Below, one piece after another: positions 1 to 10,717 of a stretch of DNA of 64,000 nt. Source of the stretch: Haberlea rhodopensis (lineage: Eukaryota; Streptophyta; Magnoliopsida; Lamiales; Gesneriaceae); NCBI GenBank assembly GCA_907163345.1, contig CAJQUN010000433.1, positions 186,001-250,000 on the forward strand. The letters are read 5' to 3'. A program made the position numbers and the translations under genes. Within the stretch, counting starts at the first letter, position 1, and every line of letters starts with the position of its first letter. Under the pieces are notes generated by a model, which was not told where the DNA came from, did not search any database, and saw nothing but the letters and a program-made list of their open reading frames with translations.

Positions 1-480
1 TGGTTGTAATGTTGTCTCATCAAAATTATGTTTTTTTACTAAGTGTTTTTTAAATGTTCCGATGCCTCCACTGGAACCAACAGCTTTATATGAATACTGG
101 ATCTTACATAATTTACATATTGCAACAGATTCATTAATACCTTCTTTTTGAGCGAGTTCAAAGTGATGCCATATCTTACTTCTTTTGGCACGAGTCGGTT
201 GTCTACTCGCTGCTATAGTGGCTCCGGATGACTCCACATGTTGTCTTTCTTGGGCTTGGGCAGCAACAGGTTCGGCAGGTTGTTGGGGTTGTTGTGGTTC
301 GACATTCATAGAAGAACCACCAACATTGAGGTCAGCAAAAAAATCATAACTTTCATTTAACTCAGGAATTGGCACAGGCAAATTCATTGCAGAAGATGAA
401 CTCAGTGATAGACGACCCGGAACGAGACCCCGACTGCGACCCCGGCTACGACCAGCACTGCTGCTAGATGAAGATGCCAT
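1..480 (-). CDS. BED-type zinc-finger hAT transposase, N-terminal part (runs off the window)
   Basis: Translating the minus strand from the ATG at 480-478 gives 160 codons open to the window edge. The first ~100 residues are low-complexity (Ser-rich start, Arg/Gly/Ser repeats, Gln/Pro tract). A BED-type zinc finger follows at about residues 101-155: a KIWHHF start, a C-x2-C pair (ICKLCK), a Gly-rich GSSGGIGTFKKHL stretch and a closing H-x4-H. BED fingers of this layout begin plant hAT (Ac/RICESLEEPER-like) transposases, where they bind the element ends; domesticated host copies also exist. The dimerisation and RNase-H-like catalytic parts would lie to the left and cannot be seen. The start is the first ATG after a stretch rich in stops. 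Family confidence is good; whether it is an active transposase is unknown. Confidence 0.8.
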   Translation of the reverse strand, partial: MASSSSSSAGRSRGRSRGLVPGRLSLSSSSAMNLPVPIPELNESYDFFADLNVGGSSMNVEPQQPQQPAEPVAAQAQERQHVESSGATIAASRQPTRAKRSKIWHHFELAQKEGINESVAICKLCKIQYSYKAVGSSGGIGTFKKHLVKKHNFDETTLQP

Positions 481-634
481 TATTATATAAGTAAATTGTA
501 GATAGCACAATTGAGAGAAAAATATGAGCTTGAAGTATTTTTCGTTACAAGAATTGTTATGAAAAAATATACAACACAACATCCCCTATTTATAGTTTTT
601 TTTATTAAAAAAAATTTAAAAAATAAAATAAAAT

Positions 635-723
635 TTGTTAACGTTGGCAACGGCTAAGTGCCGTTGCCAACGTTAACAATTAATTGAAGGCAACGGCTTT
701 AACAATTTATAGCCGTTGCCTTC
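635..723. repeat. Two adjacent inverted repeats in the hAT gene's upstream region
   Basis: The first hairpin has perfect 19-bp arms (635-653 and 661-679) around a 7-base loop. The second has 13-bp arms (686-698 and 711-723). Both contain the core GGCAACGGC or its complement. They lie between the transposase start and the kelch fragment, where a 5' terminal or subterminal region of the hAT element would be expected. The other element end is outside the window, so this assignment is inference. Confidence 0.6.
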
Positions 724-752
724 TTCAGATATATATATTTTTTTTTTAAAAA

Positions 753-985
753 CTACCGGTTTCGGTGAGAGCTGATTACAATAGAGGGTGGGGGTAGCAT
801 TCAAGTCTTTGGGAAACGAACTACTTGTAATAGGATCATCATCTGTTTCTTCTTCTGCTAATCACATGGCTATTTGTATTTGTATCCCGGATTCAGATTC
901 TGATGAGTTGCGGTGGAAACCTATGGACTGTGGCAGTAATGGGCTTAGCCACTTCACGTTAAACTGTATTGTTATGGTAGCCTGA
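753..985 (+). pseudogene. C-terminal fragment of an F-box/kelch-repeat protein gene, frameshifted
   Basis: The plus strand encodes LPVSVRADYNRGWG and then, after loss of one G in the G-run at 791-794, VAFKSLGNELLVIGSSS and so on to a final NCIVMVA and a stop at 983-985. From memory this matches the last kelch repeat and C-terminus of plant F-box/kelch-repeat proteins, which act as substrate receptors in SCF ubiquitin ligases. Upstream of 753 the homology stops abruptly in A/T-rich sequence adjoining the hAT hairpins. The gene therefore looks cut by the hAT insertion, and the rest of the coding region may lie left of the window. The frameshift could also be a sequencing error. The subfamily is not certain. 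Confidence 0.65.
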
Positions 986-1807
986 AGAGGGGGATTCTAA
1001 AAGAAACAAAGAGTGTATTATTGATGGCAACAACGTATGTTCTGGGAATCTTAACTATCCAACAAACTTTTTCTTCTGATGTACGGTTTCTTGTTTCACC
1101 TCCGGTATGTAGTTTAAGACAAAAAATTATTCATTCCTTGTTACAATGTAATAGTCTCTTCATTTAAAAGATGTTGCTGTTTTCACAGAACATCGTAATA
1201 AGTTTCTGTCTCTTGACATCTTTGAAAATTGGAAAATGTTTGAAATCAAGCAAGACATTAGAAGGTTCCGTTGGAATCATGAAGCAATTCCTAATTGAAC
1301 CCAAACCGCGATAAATTTTACAGTTTGGTCTCAGTTCCTAGTTGTCACTGATACCCAAATTGGAATTGTAGATTTGATAAATATAGACTAATTTATTTAT
1401 AAATTTAATTAGTTTGGTTTGCATCTAAATGATTACACACCTGTTTTTATTTTCTTATTAAAATGGAAAAAATATAAGATTTTAAATTTGACTTTTTTAT
1501 AATAAAAAAAAACTAGTATTTAATTATTAAATTAAACTATCCGGTTTAATTTGATATTTTACTAAATTAAATTCCAAAAATTAAATTAATTTATACTATT
1601 TTAATCTAATCACAAAAAGCCTGTTGGAGAAGGATAAATTGTTTAGTCAGTGGAAATACTATTTGCATCTTGTTTGATAAACTGATTTCTAAAGAATTAG
1701 CAGCCCAACACAGAACAAGATGCAAATTGATAATTTCAATTTAGACAGATGTTCAAATAAAACAATAAATAAGAGATTACTCGCAAAAGTTAAAAGTATA
1801 GATGATT
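986..1807. other. Intergenic, probable 3' UTR/flank of the kelch fragment
   Basis: There is no supported coding sequence. The first ~200 bases after the kelch stop have mixed composition and include a possible GT...AG interval (about 1106-1189), so they may be a 3' UTR. The rest is A/T-rich. Confidence 0.4.
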
Positions 1808-1820
1808 AACTCTGCCTTTG

Positions 1821-1917
1821 ATTGCCACGAGCCATTTGCTCTGATGACACCGGCCCTTCATATGAGGGTGGGGTTCTCGAGTACGAGCCCCCAATCCTCA
1901 CCACTCCTACCAAAAAA
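1821..1917 (+). mobile_element. Candidate tRNA-derived SINE with 13-bp target-site duplication
   Basis: The 13-mer AACTCTGCCTTTG occurs exactly at 1808-1820 and 1918-1930. The 97 bp between them end in an A-run (CAAAAAAA). Inside, GAGTACGAGCC at 1879-1889 differs by one base from the Pol III box-B form GAGTTCGAGCC. An upstream TTGCTCTGATG stretch could be a weak box A. A target duplication plus an A-rich tail and a box B is the signature of a short plant SINE. The element is short and box A is poor, so the family is uncertain. Confidence 0.6.
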
Positions 1918-2426
1918 AACTCTGCCTTTGGTATTGATGGTGAGTGGACTATTTAGGGAAAATTCTTCTATGCACCCGGTCCTGTCATGTACCAACACAT
2001 ACGAATATGTATCTATGTATATGTATAGGTTTGTATGTGTCTTGGTTTTTACAGAACCCCGGTCAAGAATAACTCCACTTCTTAGTATATATCCAAATGT
2101 TAATGATGACATAGTTCTTTTTCAAATAGTTTAGAGCAAAACCGGTTTAGCAAAGTACCATGGCCGTTTCAACAATGAGATGACCTCAAGAATATGTAAG
2201 CCACGCTCAATTCTTTGCGCTGATGTCATTTTATACAACACCTTAGAAAACTCTACAATAATTTAATAAATCGACAGGAATATGTATATCCTTTTTGAAA
2301 TCCAATTCGACTTAGTTATAGACAGTAGTATTCCTGGGATTTAGATTGGTTTTTTAACTATTACAACACGGGGAGGACAAGTTGCCACAACTGATTGCAT
2401 ATTAAGTTTTTTTTTTTTTTGAAAAG

Positions 2427-2430
<4 letters not shown>

Positions 2431-2456
<26 letters not shown>
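2431..2456. repeat. TA dinucleotide microsatellite next to a T-run
   Basis: About 13 TA units follow a T-run at 2408-2420 and precede another T-run. The rest of 1931-2697 holds no gene that I can support; it is the region downstream of the sulfite oxidase stop codon. Confidence 0.8.
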
Positions 2457-2460
<4 letters not shown>

Positions 2461-2697
2461 TTTTAAAATATCTTTTAAAAATAAACTTTAGGAAAATGAA
2501 TTCGGATATGTAATATGCCTTATTAGTACTACTCGGCTGTCTCCATCACCAATACTTAAAATTCAAGATTCAAGATCCAATATAACCTAGAAAAGGAGAA
2601 AATTACAGTTCATGCATCGTGACAACATTCGAACAGACAATCACAGACACTCTACATTAATTTCTTCTGATGTTATATAAGTAGTCATTTAATTAGC

Positions 2698-5600
2698 CTA
2701 CAGATTTGAGTGACCAATTCGAACATTAATCCGATGCCATGAGGTGTTAAGTATCCCTCTCAAATTCCAAATCTCTGCAACATTTTCAGGCTGCACATTT
2801 GCTGCGGAATCCACCTGTGGACAGGGAGGGAGCAGCATTTATATTTGTTGGATTTACACAAACTTACGAATCAAATGAAACGTTCCATTAATAAAAAGAA
2901 TTTAGAGATGATTTTATAACATACTGCTTTCGCAACTATCTCAGTGCTCTGAGAGATTTCAGCCTCGGCCTCAAAAAGCACCCATGCCCATTTGTCGTCG
3001 CTCGCATCATCAGAAATGTATGGAATGCTAGGTTTCTGGAATTTCGAGGCTTCTAACCAGGTTTTGCCACCATCTATAGATACATCGATCCTCTCTATGC
3101 AACGCCCACCTCCAGAAGCTGCGTAACCCTTAATTCTTATCTGAATTGACAAGCAGTATTTCTAATGTTAGCAACCAAGTTTTAAACTGGAACCACATAC
3201 AACACCATATACAGCTCTGCTACATCCAAAATGCCAGACCGACCTTTCCAGGCTTTACCATGTGTACGTCCTCCAAAGAACATATTGCGCACTGCAAAAC
3301 AGCACATGATTCAACTCACTAAGAAATCATGGAGTTCAATGTAACAATAGGATGGCAAGTTTGTAAATGATGATATTTTGTAGTCTAAACCAAGACTTCC
3401 CCACTTTATCCTGGCTAAAAGCTCTACTCTAGTAATCACTAAAACGTGGAAAATGATCACAAGTTTTAGTTCAATCCGAGTAATACCTGAACAGGAAAGT
3501 CCATTTGAGGTCGCCTTGTAGACCAGTTGATATTATCCCAATCCACTGAAGGTGGAAACATTTTGTAATCTCTTTGCACAAAGAATCCCTGCGAAGTACC
3601 ACATTAACTTCAAAACATAAATGTGAGATTATTCATAAGAACAAAGGAAAATTTTTGACCTGGCATTCTGCTGCAGTAATGCTGATGCAATCCAGCCATT
3701 TGACAGAGCGAGCACCGATGACACCAGGGACAATAACACGCAAGGGATACCCATGATCCCTGTTAAGAGCCTCACATAGCAAAAGCATAACTTACAGGTT
3801 AGACAAATAAATGAGTTGACGAGTGATCTACACACATTATGCATTTCTTATCAAACTTCTAAACGATAAAATATTTGGATAACAAAAATCAAAGCAAGTG
3901 ATAATTAGAATAATAAACTGTGCACATGCTTTAGGGGCAATGAGATGGCCGGCAAAAAGTATAGAATACCTCTCCATTCATCTCATAAGCTAGTAAAACA
4001 TCAGCTTCAGGGTTTGTTGCTTGAGTTAACGGAATTGATGCCTTATAAGGACCTCCATTCTCTTCCTGTATTAAAGTATAGGTCCATATTAACACTCTTC
4101 ATGTTGGTCCATTTCAGTTGACATTCTCCCACCAATCCATGAAGAAAATTGATAAGATGATGAATTATAGAAGGCTCGTAATTACCTTACACTTGTCAAT
4201 GCTTATAAATTCTACATGTTTTCCTCCAAATGGCGTAACACGAGAGTACTTAGGAATTCCAATAAGCTCAAGCACATCTGCTAATTTGGCCCCACCCCAA
4301 ACAGCTGCATTGAACGTTGACACATTAAATTAAGGGAAAAGAAACGAAGATCTGTTTAACTTAAAACAAATGGTGTCCAATGAAGGTATCGGTTCTAGGA
4401 AACAGTAAGTAAAACTACTAGGATGGAGTAAATGGAAACAACTGGCCTCCCAAGACTTAGAACACCAGTTCGAGCCATATCACGCACATGCGAATGAGCG
4501 GTAACAATAATGAAAATAACAAAGAAATTCCTTTTGAATCAGCTCACACCCATAACCTTTAAATCATCAGCCAGAGAAACCCTGCTGGTGAAATCACTTT
4601 CTACCATAATCCATGAAGTTGAGAGGGAATAACAAATGGCATGCTTCTTCAATACCAAAACTATTCCACCAAAGAAATTATCTGAAGATAGTCTTCAAAG
4701 CTGTTACGTGAAATGAGAGATTTTGGTATTTATACTCTTCTTTCTTGTTTTGGAGGTTATATCAATCCTTGAACCTGGCATCTAAATAACACAATATTTG
4801 ACAATCTGAACAGCCACGAACTAGAGCAGTAGTCTCTTCATAATCATTTACAATACTATAAATAAAGTGCTCTCACAAATTTCAAGCACAGAAGATAATC
4901 AAACTCCTAACAGAATCAAAACTCTAGCATCTCAACATACACTAACCATTTCCTATGGCAGCAACACCCCACCCAACACCTTTCACCTTTCGAATTTTGC
5001 TCATTGCGGTCCTCCTGTTGCCAGCACACTGCGACAAACAACAAAGTGCAGACAGAAAGATAATTTTTTTGAGAAAAGTAGAAGTAAAGTGAAGCAAAAT
5101 AAATTTTAGACACTGAGGGATGGCTCTTGTTTACTCCCCCCAAATACATGGTTATAAGAATATCCTTTGTCTCAAGGGAGACCTAGGTGTTGGGACCAGA
5201 TAATATCCAGTCATGAAATCTAAAACAAACTTGAAGCAGAAGGAAAATAATAGTACCTGTAAAGTGGCGGTGACGGAATATTTTGGAAGCTTCCTGCTTT
5301 TGTAAAACAACAAAGGTCCTTATATTAAGCATGCTCACACAAATTGGCAAGTAGTGACAAACATACTATAAGAAAAAGAACAAAAATTACCAGATATCTT
5401 TCATGTACAAATCTTTTGGATTTTCTATCAGACCAGTGACAGAAACACTATATCTGCTCAAAAAACAGATTCCGTAAAATAAATCACACCTTTTCTTCTT
5501 CTTCTTTTTTTTTTTTTTTCTATCGAAGCTAATGAAAATGAAGTAAGCCACAACTTCATACTTCTCTATGTCATCTACAATCGGAATTGGTCCATGGTTC

Positions 5601-5991
5601 CGCTTATAGAAGAACTCCACAGGTGTCACATAAGACGATAGTAAATCAAGACGACGCGGCTCCGCATTGAAGGGTTCCTGAGCGAATTAAACAAAAAATT
5701 TTATTGTAAGCTGATTGATTAGCCTGATTACTCAGATGTTTCGTCTTAAATTAGTCGCATTATTTCTAGCATTAAGCTCCATTACACCTTAATATTTATC
5801 CATCCTCAGGGAATAAACAATAATCCGATTCATTCACTGTCTTTCTAACACAATCAAATATGTTACCAAAAGAGATTTAGCGCACAATTATCAGAAGAGA
5901 ACATTAAGCGACACACCTTGGAATTAATGACAAGAGCAGGGTGGCGAGGAGGCTCGTTGGTATAATCAGAAGGCGCCCTCAGTCCCGGCAT
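2698..5991 (-). CDS. SOX: Peroxisomal sulfite oxidase, complete 12-exon gene (393 aa)
   Basis: The enzyme oxidises sulfite to sulfate with a molybdenum cofactor (Moco); the plant form has no heme domain and works in peroxisomes. I joined exons by GT-AG borders that keep frame: 5991-5917, 5677-5562, 5453-5391, 5293-5257, 5028-4947, 4304-4186, 4065-3970, 3770-3660, 3588-3487, 3291-3244, 3140-2925, 2814-2698. This gives 393 residues, the same length as the Arabidopsis enzyme as I recall it. It starts MPGLRAPSDY, has KRNHG at 50-54 and the Moco-ligating cysteine at 98 in CAGNRR. It carries RDHGYPLR and the SIDGGKTW dimerisation-domain region, and ends SNL, a type-1 peroxisomal signal. There is no stop or frameshift. 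The TATA box and nearby MULE are listed separately. Confidence 0.95.
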
Positions 5992-6084
5992 ATCTCTACC
6001 GCTATCCCAATTTCCAGATGATCTCTTATCTTGCTGTGTGTTTACTGCCGGCCTCCACTATTCTCACAATTTCTGAAACTAATT

Positions 6085-6093
6085 TATTTTATA
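6085..6093 (-). promoter_or_regulatory. Probable TATA box of the sulfite oxidase gene
   Basis: Read on the minus strand this is TATAAAATA, about 94 bp before the start codon at 5991, leaving room for a leader of roughly 60 nt. It lies 41 bp from the junction with the large Mutator-like element (target duplication at 6126-6134). Confidence 0.55.
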
Positions 6094-6134
6094 CGCGGAA
6101 TGATATAATATGAAATTGGCTAACCTCACTTAGA

Positions 6135-6185
6135 GGCTAAATTATTAAAATATTACAAAAATAAAACAAAGTTCAAAAAATAAGG
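6135..6185 (+). repeat. Left outer-MULE terminal inverted repeat (51 bp)
   Basis: Starts GGCTAAATTATT and is the exact reverse complement of 13130-13180. The first 9 bases beyond it (6126-6134) are the target duplication. Confidence 0.9.
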
Positions 6186-6275
6186 CAGGAAATAGGGTTT
6201 TTTAATCAAATAATCGATTTTCGAAAATAATTTAACAATTTAACCGATTTTTTTTTTTATTATCAAACTAACATA

Positions 6276-6800
6276 AGTCGTCATGTCAGATGGCGACTTC
6301 ATTTGAAGTCGCCATCTGACATGGCGACTTTAATAAAAAAAAAAAAATTTTTGATGTCGCCATCTGAGTTGGCGACACCAATTTAATTTATTGATATCGT
6401 CATCTCAGTTGGCGACATTCATTTAATTTATTGATGTCGCCAATAAGGCAAGAAATAGGGTTTTTTAATCAAATAATCGATTTTCGAAAATAATTTAACA
6501 ATTTAACCGATTTTTTTATTTATTATCAAACTAACCTAAGTCGCCATGTCAGATGTCGACTTCATTTGAAGTCGCCATCTGACATGGCGACTTTAATAAA
6601 AAAAAAAAAATTTGATGTCGCCATCTGAGTTGGCGACACCAATTTAATTTATTGATGTCGTCATCTCAGTTGACGACATTAATTTAATTTATTGATGTCG
6701 CCATCTGAGATGGCGACACCAATGTAATTTATTGATGTCGCCATCTCAGTTGGCGACATCAATTTAATTTATTGATGTCGCCATCTGAGATGGCGACAAC
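6276..6800. repeat. Palindromic minisatellite in the left end of the inner MULE
   Basis: Two duplicated terminal blocks each hold a long hairpin (for example 6276-6331: CGCCATSTnACATGGCG-type arms repeated in inverse order). They are followed by ~40-bp tandem units, each with a palindrome of the type TCGCCATCTGAGATGGCGA and a spacer like AATTTAATTTATT. Units differ by substitutions such as CTGAGTTGG and CTCAGTTGA. The related right-end array is at 9255-9655. Confidence 0.85.
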
Positions 6801-7271
6801 AGTGTTATTAACCCTAGCCGCCGCACTCGCAATCTCATTCTGAATCTCATTTTATTTCGTCCGTCGCTCTCTTTTTTTTTCTTCCGTCCGCAGCTCTCAT
6901 TTCTCATTTTCTTTCTTCGGTGAACAAGCTACGAAAATCGAATATCTCTTGCAAAAATCAAGTCATTTCTTTCCAAAATATTTAAGGTAAGCTTTTTTAT
7001 TTTTGTTATTTGTGTATTGTAGATAAATTATGATTTTGATATATTTAGTGGGAGTATATTAATTGTTGGAGTATATTTTTGTGATGTGAATGATTAAAAT
7101 TTAAGTTGGCTACGGAAGAAGGTTGGTTGCATTGTGGGCGGGGAGGCCGGCGTCGGCTGTGGCCGGAGCCGGCGGCGGCGGTGGGCGGCGGTCGTAGACT
7201 GTCAGAGGGTAGTTTTTGTAATGTTGAGATTAATGTTGTTAATTTTTGTATTATATTTCAGGATAGATCAA

Positions 7272-7916
7272 ATGAGACAACCAGGCCCGGTTGACACACA
7301 TCTTTTGTCGTTGCAGTCTTCACATCGATCTGAGGATGTATGTGGAGGTGATATGGATAGTATACTTCGTGTGAGAAACCCAGATATCTATTTTTGGGAT
7401 ATGTGTCCATTAGATATACGTGTTGTTAATTTGTTGCACGTTATTGGATTTTATGGTATATATAGGTGTGGTAAGATTGAAATTGACAGGCACCTGATCA
7501 CGGCTTTAGTTGAGAGATGGCGCCGTAAAACACACACATTTCATCTTAGATCAGGAAAAGCGTCCATCACACTGCAAGACATTGCAGTAATATGGGCGTT
7601 GCCAGTAGATGGCATCGTAGTGTCTGGAATAGATTATGATATGACTCTACCTGAATGGCAAGAATATTGCCATATATGTTTAGGATTCATACCAGATATC
7701 AAGGATTTTAAAGGTGCGAGGTTGAGATTAGTTGTTTTGAAAAATCATTTGCTGCAAAATCCCTTGGGGGTACATAGTACGCCAGATGATGTTGCTAAGT
7801 TTACAAGGGTTTGTGCGTTATTGATGTTAGGGGGGATTATGTGCCCTGATTCCTCGGGCAATTTTGTTAGGTTATTGTATTTTCAGAAGTTGGAGGATCT
7901 CAACAGCACGTCGTAA
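7272..7916 (+). pseudogene. Plant mobile domain (PMD) protein, C-terminally truncated
   Basis: The reading frame gives MRQPGPVD, then a typical PMD region: GFYGIYRCGKIEIDRHLITAL, a WRRKTHTFHLRSGKASITL stretch, LQDIAVIWALPVDG, and VCALLMLGGIMCPDSSGNFV with a final YFQKLEDL. PMD proteins occur both in transposons and as host silencing-related genes (MAIN/MAIL family). In host copies the domain continues past the point where this frame stops. I chose the ATG at 7272 because the upstream 46 codons are Gly/Arg-rich and Leu-rich with no PMD character. A possible splice acceptor (TTTCAG) precedes it at about 7255-7260. The frame fuses into the tail of the oppositely oriented transposase gene, so it is a deletion chimera. 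Function in this copy is doubtful. Confidence 0.75.
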
Positions 7917-9027
7917 ACTAAACCATCCTTTTGCATAGGAGATCTCAAATCCATATTTATCTTTCACTGTTTGAATTACATACTTTATTTCGTAAGCTGG
8001 ATCACGCCGAACAATTCCCACTAACAAGCTAGCAATCATGTTTTTGTCCAAATTTGCATGATCGACCGACAGCTCACTCAAAAGGCAAGTGTGAGAACCT
8101 CCATACTTGTTTATTTTGAATAAACCAACTTTTTTCTTCAACGAGGCCCGCAGGTACCATCTACAAGGCATATCTTTTGTACTGTGTTTGCACACCACTT
8201 TCCACAATGTTTTTGTACTCTTGACAACGCGGTACTCCCGTTTCGCAACACGTACAGAGTAATCCTTTACAGCTGCCTGCAAATGAGCTTTATTTTTGAA
8301 AATCATATCTAGATGGATATCCCCTTTGGAAGTAGTCGTAATAACTCCCCCATCTACCTGTTGGAATGTCTAATGAGTCTCCAAATACTTCAGGATGTGT
8401 CATTGAGAAGAATGGAATTGTTGGATAAAGGACATGAGTATTTGTTGTGGTTGTGTCTGGTACATTATCTGGCACTTCTTCAATATCAACCTCATCGTCA
8501 TCAGACTCATCCTCAGATGGAATTTCCTCCGGTTCAGTATGAATATCATCTCCAAAATCCACAAAAATGTCTGCTAGTGGCTTGGGAACAATATTGTCAG
8601 CAACTACAGGAGCATCATCTTGAATCCTGGAGGTAGTTGGTCTTTCTGTATCTACTACAAATGAACCACTACCACTTGTTGGCATTTCTGTAATAAAATC
8701 ATAATCTCTTCGTTCTGTTTGTATATACATCTCCAAACAACTATAATTTTGTTCAGAATCCAATACACATGCTAAATTGTAATCACTGTCAACAGGAAAA
8801 ATTGTTTGTTTTATCCCAGAAAAATCACTAAATATATATTTACAATATATTTTCAGAATGAACTGGTTACGGTCGATGCCAGTAATATCATATACGTCGT
8901 TCACTAACTGCAAATAATTAATAGTGCGAGATATTGTCATGCCTTTCGACGGACCACAATCATATCTAACAGATTCTGAATCTTGTAATATATCGCCTCC
9001 CCAATACAACAAAACTTTAATTGACAC
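7872..9027 (-). pseudogene. MuDR/MUDRA-type transposase, N-terminal half only, frameshifted
   Basis: The first frame (9027-8290) starts MSIKVLLYWGGDI and carries a PB1-like N-terminal region, then an acidic stretch (PSEDESDDDEVDIEE). The second frame (8306-7872) has KNKAHLQAAVKDYSVRVAK and CKHSTKDMPCRWYLRAS, with GSHTC further on. That is the Mutator DNA-binding domain with its WRKY/GCM1-like Cys/His pattern. The frames connect by a one-base shift, plausibly in the G-run near 8335. The protein stops shortly after SYAKGWFSLRRAVEI, before the DDE catalytic core, where it runs into the convergent PMD gene. It cannot encode active transposase. Confidence 0.8.
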
Positions 9028-9254
9028 ACCTTAAAAAATAAACACAAATTTTATAAATTAGTACAGTATATATAATATTATTAAATTTAATTATTTGTAT
9101 AACAACATACCTGCAGAGAAAATATTCACGAATTCTGAAGAGTATTTGAATATTCACGAATTCTGAAGATAATTTGAATATTCGAAAGCCGAAGAGATTT
9201 TGCTTGATATTTCAAAATGAGTAACATTTTGTTCAGTTTTATAGATAACGTAAT

Positions 9255-9655
9255 TGATTAATGTCGCCATCTAAAATGGGAACATTAAATAAAAAAATAT
9301 TTTTTTTAGTTGTCGCCATCTCAGATGGCGACAATATTTAAAAACAAACATAACTTATGTCGTTACATACCGACACCGGCGAAATTTTTTTTTTTAATAT
9401 AATGTCGCCATCCTACATAGCGACATCAAAAAAATTATTTTTTTAAAGACGTCGCCATGTCAGATGGCGACATCAGAAAATAATATTTTTTTTAAGAATT
9501 TTTATGGAAGTTGCCATGTCAGATGACGACTTCACCTAAAATCGCCATCTGACATGGCGACATCGAAAAAATAATATTTTTTTTAAGAATTCTTTTGGAA
9601 GTCGCCATGTCAGATGGCGACTTCAAATGAAGTCGCCATCTGACATGGCGACTTA
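9255..9655. repeat. Palindromic minisatellite in the right end of the inner MULE
   Basis: This is the counterpart of the left array: repeated GTCGCCATCT / AGATGGCGAC palindromes separated by A/T-rich spacers. It ends in the hairpin at 9599-9654 that also forms the inner part of the terminal inverted repeat. Confidence 0.8.
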
Positions 9656-10180
9656 GGTTACTTTCATAATAAAAAAAAAACGATTATTTTGTTAAACAAT
9701 TTTTTTTTTTTCGAATAAAAAGTTAAAAACCGCAAGAAATAAATATTTTATGTTTTTACTATGAATTGTGAACTTAGATCGCGATCCTTTCAAATCAATT
9801 TTCTTTAACATTTTCTATTTTTTTTTTTAAAATGAGATTAAGAAAAAACGTGAATTGAATTTACCTTTTTCAAACATAAAATTATGTGCCCCGCCACTTC
9901 ATTGAAAAGATTTTTTCTAAATTTTTTAATTAACAACAAAAAACATGAATGAAGTTCACGCTTCTTTAGTTTTGATATATATATAACATAATATATATAT
10001 ATATATATAATATAATTACATAATAATAATAATAACAACAAAAAATACACGGGGCATTTTCAGTAGGACAACCCATTTCGAGCAGGACAACATGACGTGT
10101 CCTTAATTTTTTTACAAATAAAATCGGACATCCATGTCGGACACTCCTCTTAAAATCGGACACATATGTTGTATACAGTC

Positions 10181-10717
10181 TATGTTGCACGGATACGGAT
10201 ATGCGGATACGTGGATACGCAGATACGGGTACGACTGCACGGGATTTTCAAAATTTGTAGGATACGATACGTCCGGATACGGCAAATTTTATTTATTTAT
10301 TAATATATATATAAATATATAATTAATAATATTTGTAATAAATCAAGTTTCAAGCATATAAAACATTAAACACATTAGAAATCAGAATAAAGTTGCAAAC
10401 TCACAAACTTCACGACAAATGTAAAATATTAATCCAGGACATCTAAAAATTTCAAGCATATAATCGACATAAACACATTAAAGTGGTTAGGAAATAGGGA
10501 TTTAGTTAAATAATTTAATTTTAATTACAGTTTCAACCATATTTTTTAAAAAAATTCAAAAATTCTCGTATCCTACTCGTATCGGATACGGTCAACGGCG
10601 TATCTTGACAAAATCCGAAACGTATCCAAAATAAAAACTTATTTTTTATCATCGGATACGCCACGTGGCGTATCCGATACTTGACCGCAAAATTTTTTGG
10701 AGTATCGGTGCAACATA
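10181..10717. mobile_element. MITE-like insertion with TATGTTGCAC termini
   Basis: The ends TATGTTGCAC and GTGCAACATA are inverted repeats. The flanks GTATACAGTC (10171-10180) and GTATACAGCC (10718-10727) form a 9-10 bp target duplication. The right arm of the outer MULE lacks the 537-bp insert at the matching position, which confirms it as a separate insertion. Subterminal sequence is rich in GGATACG / CGTATCC. No coding capacity is visible; a duplication of this size points to the Mutator superfamily. Confidence 0.75.

Larger units (their letters stand above)
6457..9731. mobile_element. Inner MULE carrying plant-mobile-domain and MuDR-type genes (deletion derivative)
   Basis: The ends AGGGTTTTTTAATC (left) and the complement of TTAAAAACC (right) begin inverted repeats of about 145 bp, including a shared hairpin block. 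The 9-mer GCAAGAAAT flanks both sides exactly (6448-6456 and 9732-9740). The left terminus is present twice: a second copy starts at 6194, preceded by GCAGGAAAT (one mismatch), so the element may instead be 6194-9731. It carries two convergent genes that both lose their 3' parts at about 7890, so a large internal deletion is likely. It is inserted in the left TIR of the outer MULE. Confidence 0.75.

Noticed and set aside
3574..5149. Several 60-80 codon frames on both strands inside the sulfite oxidase gene
   Set aside because: They cross exon-intron borders or oppose the spliced coding sequence, and none has independent homology.
7106..7271. Upstream extension of the PMD frame to 7134 or the overlapping frame from 7106
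   Set aside because: Gly/Arg and Leu-rich sequence unlike PMD proteins; a possible splice acceptor and a better ATG follow at 7272.
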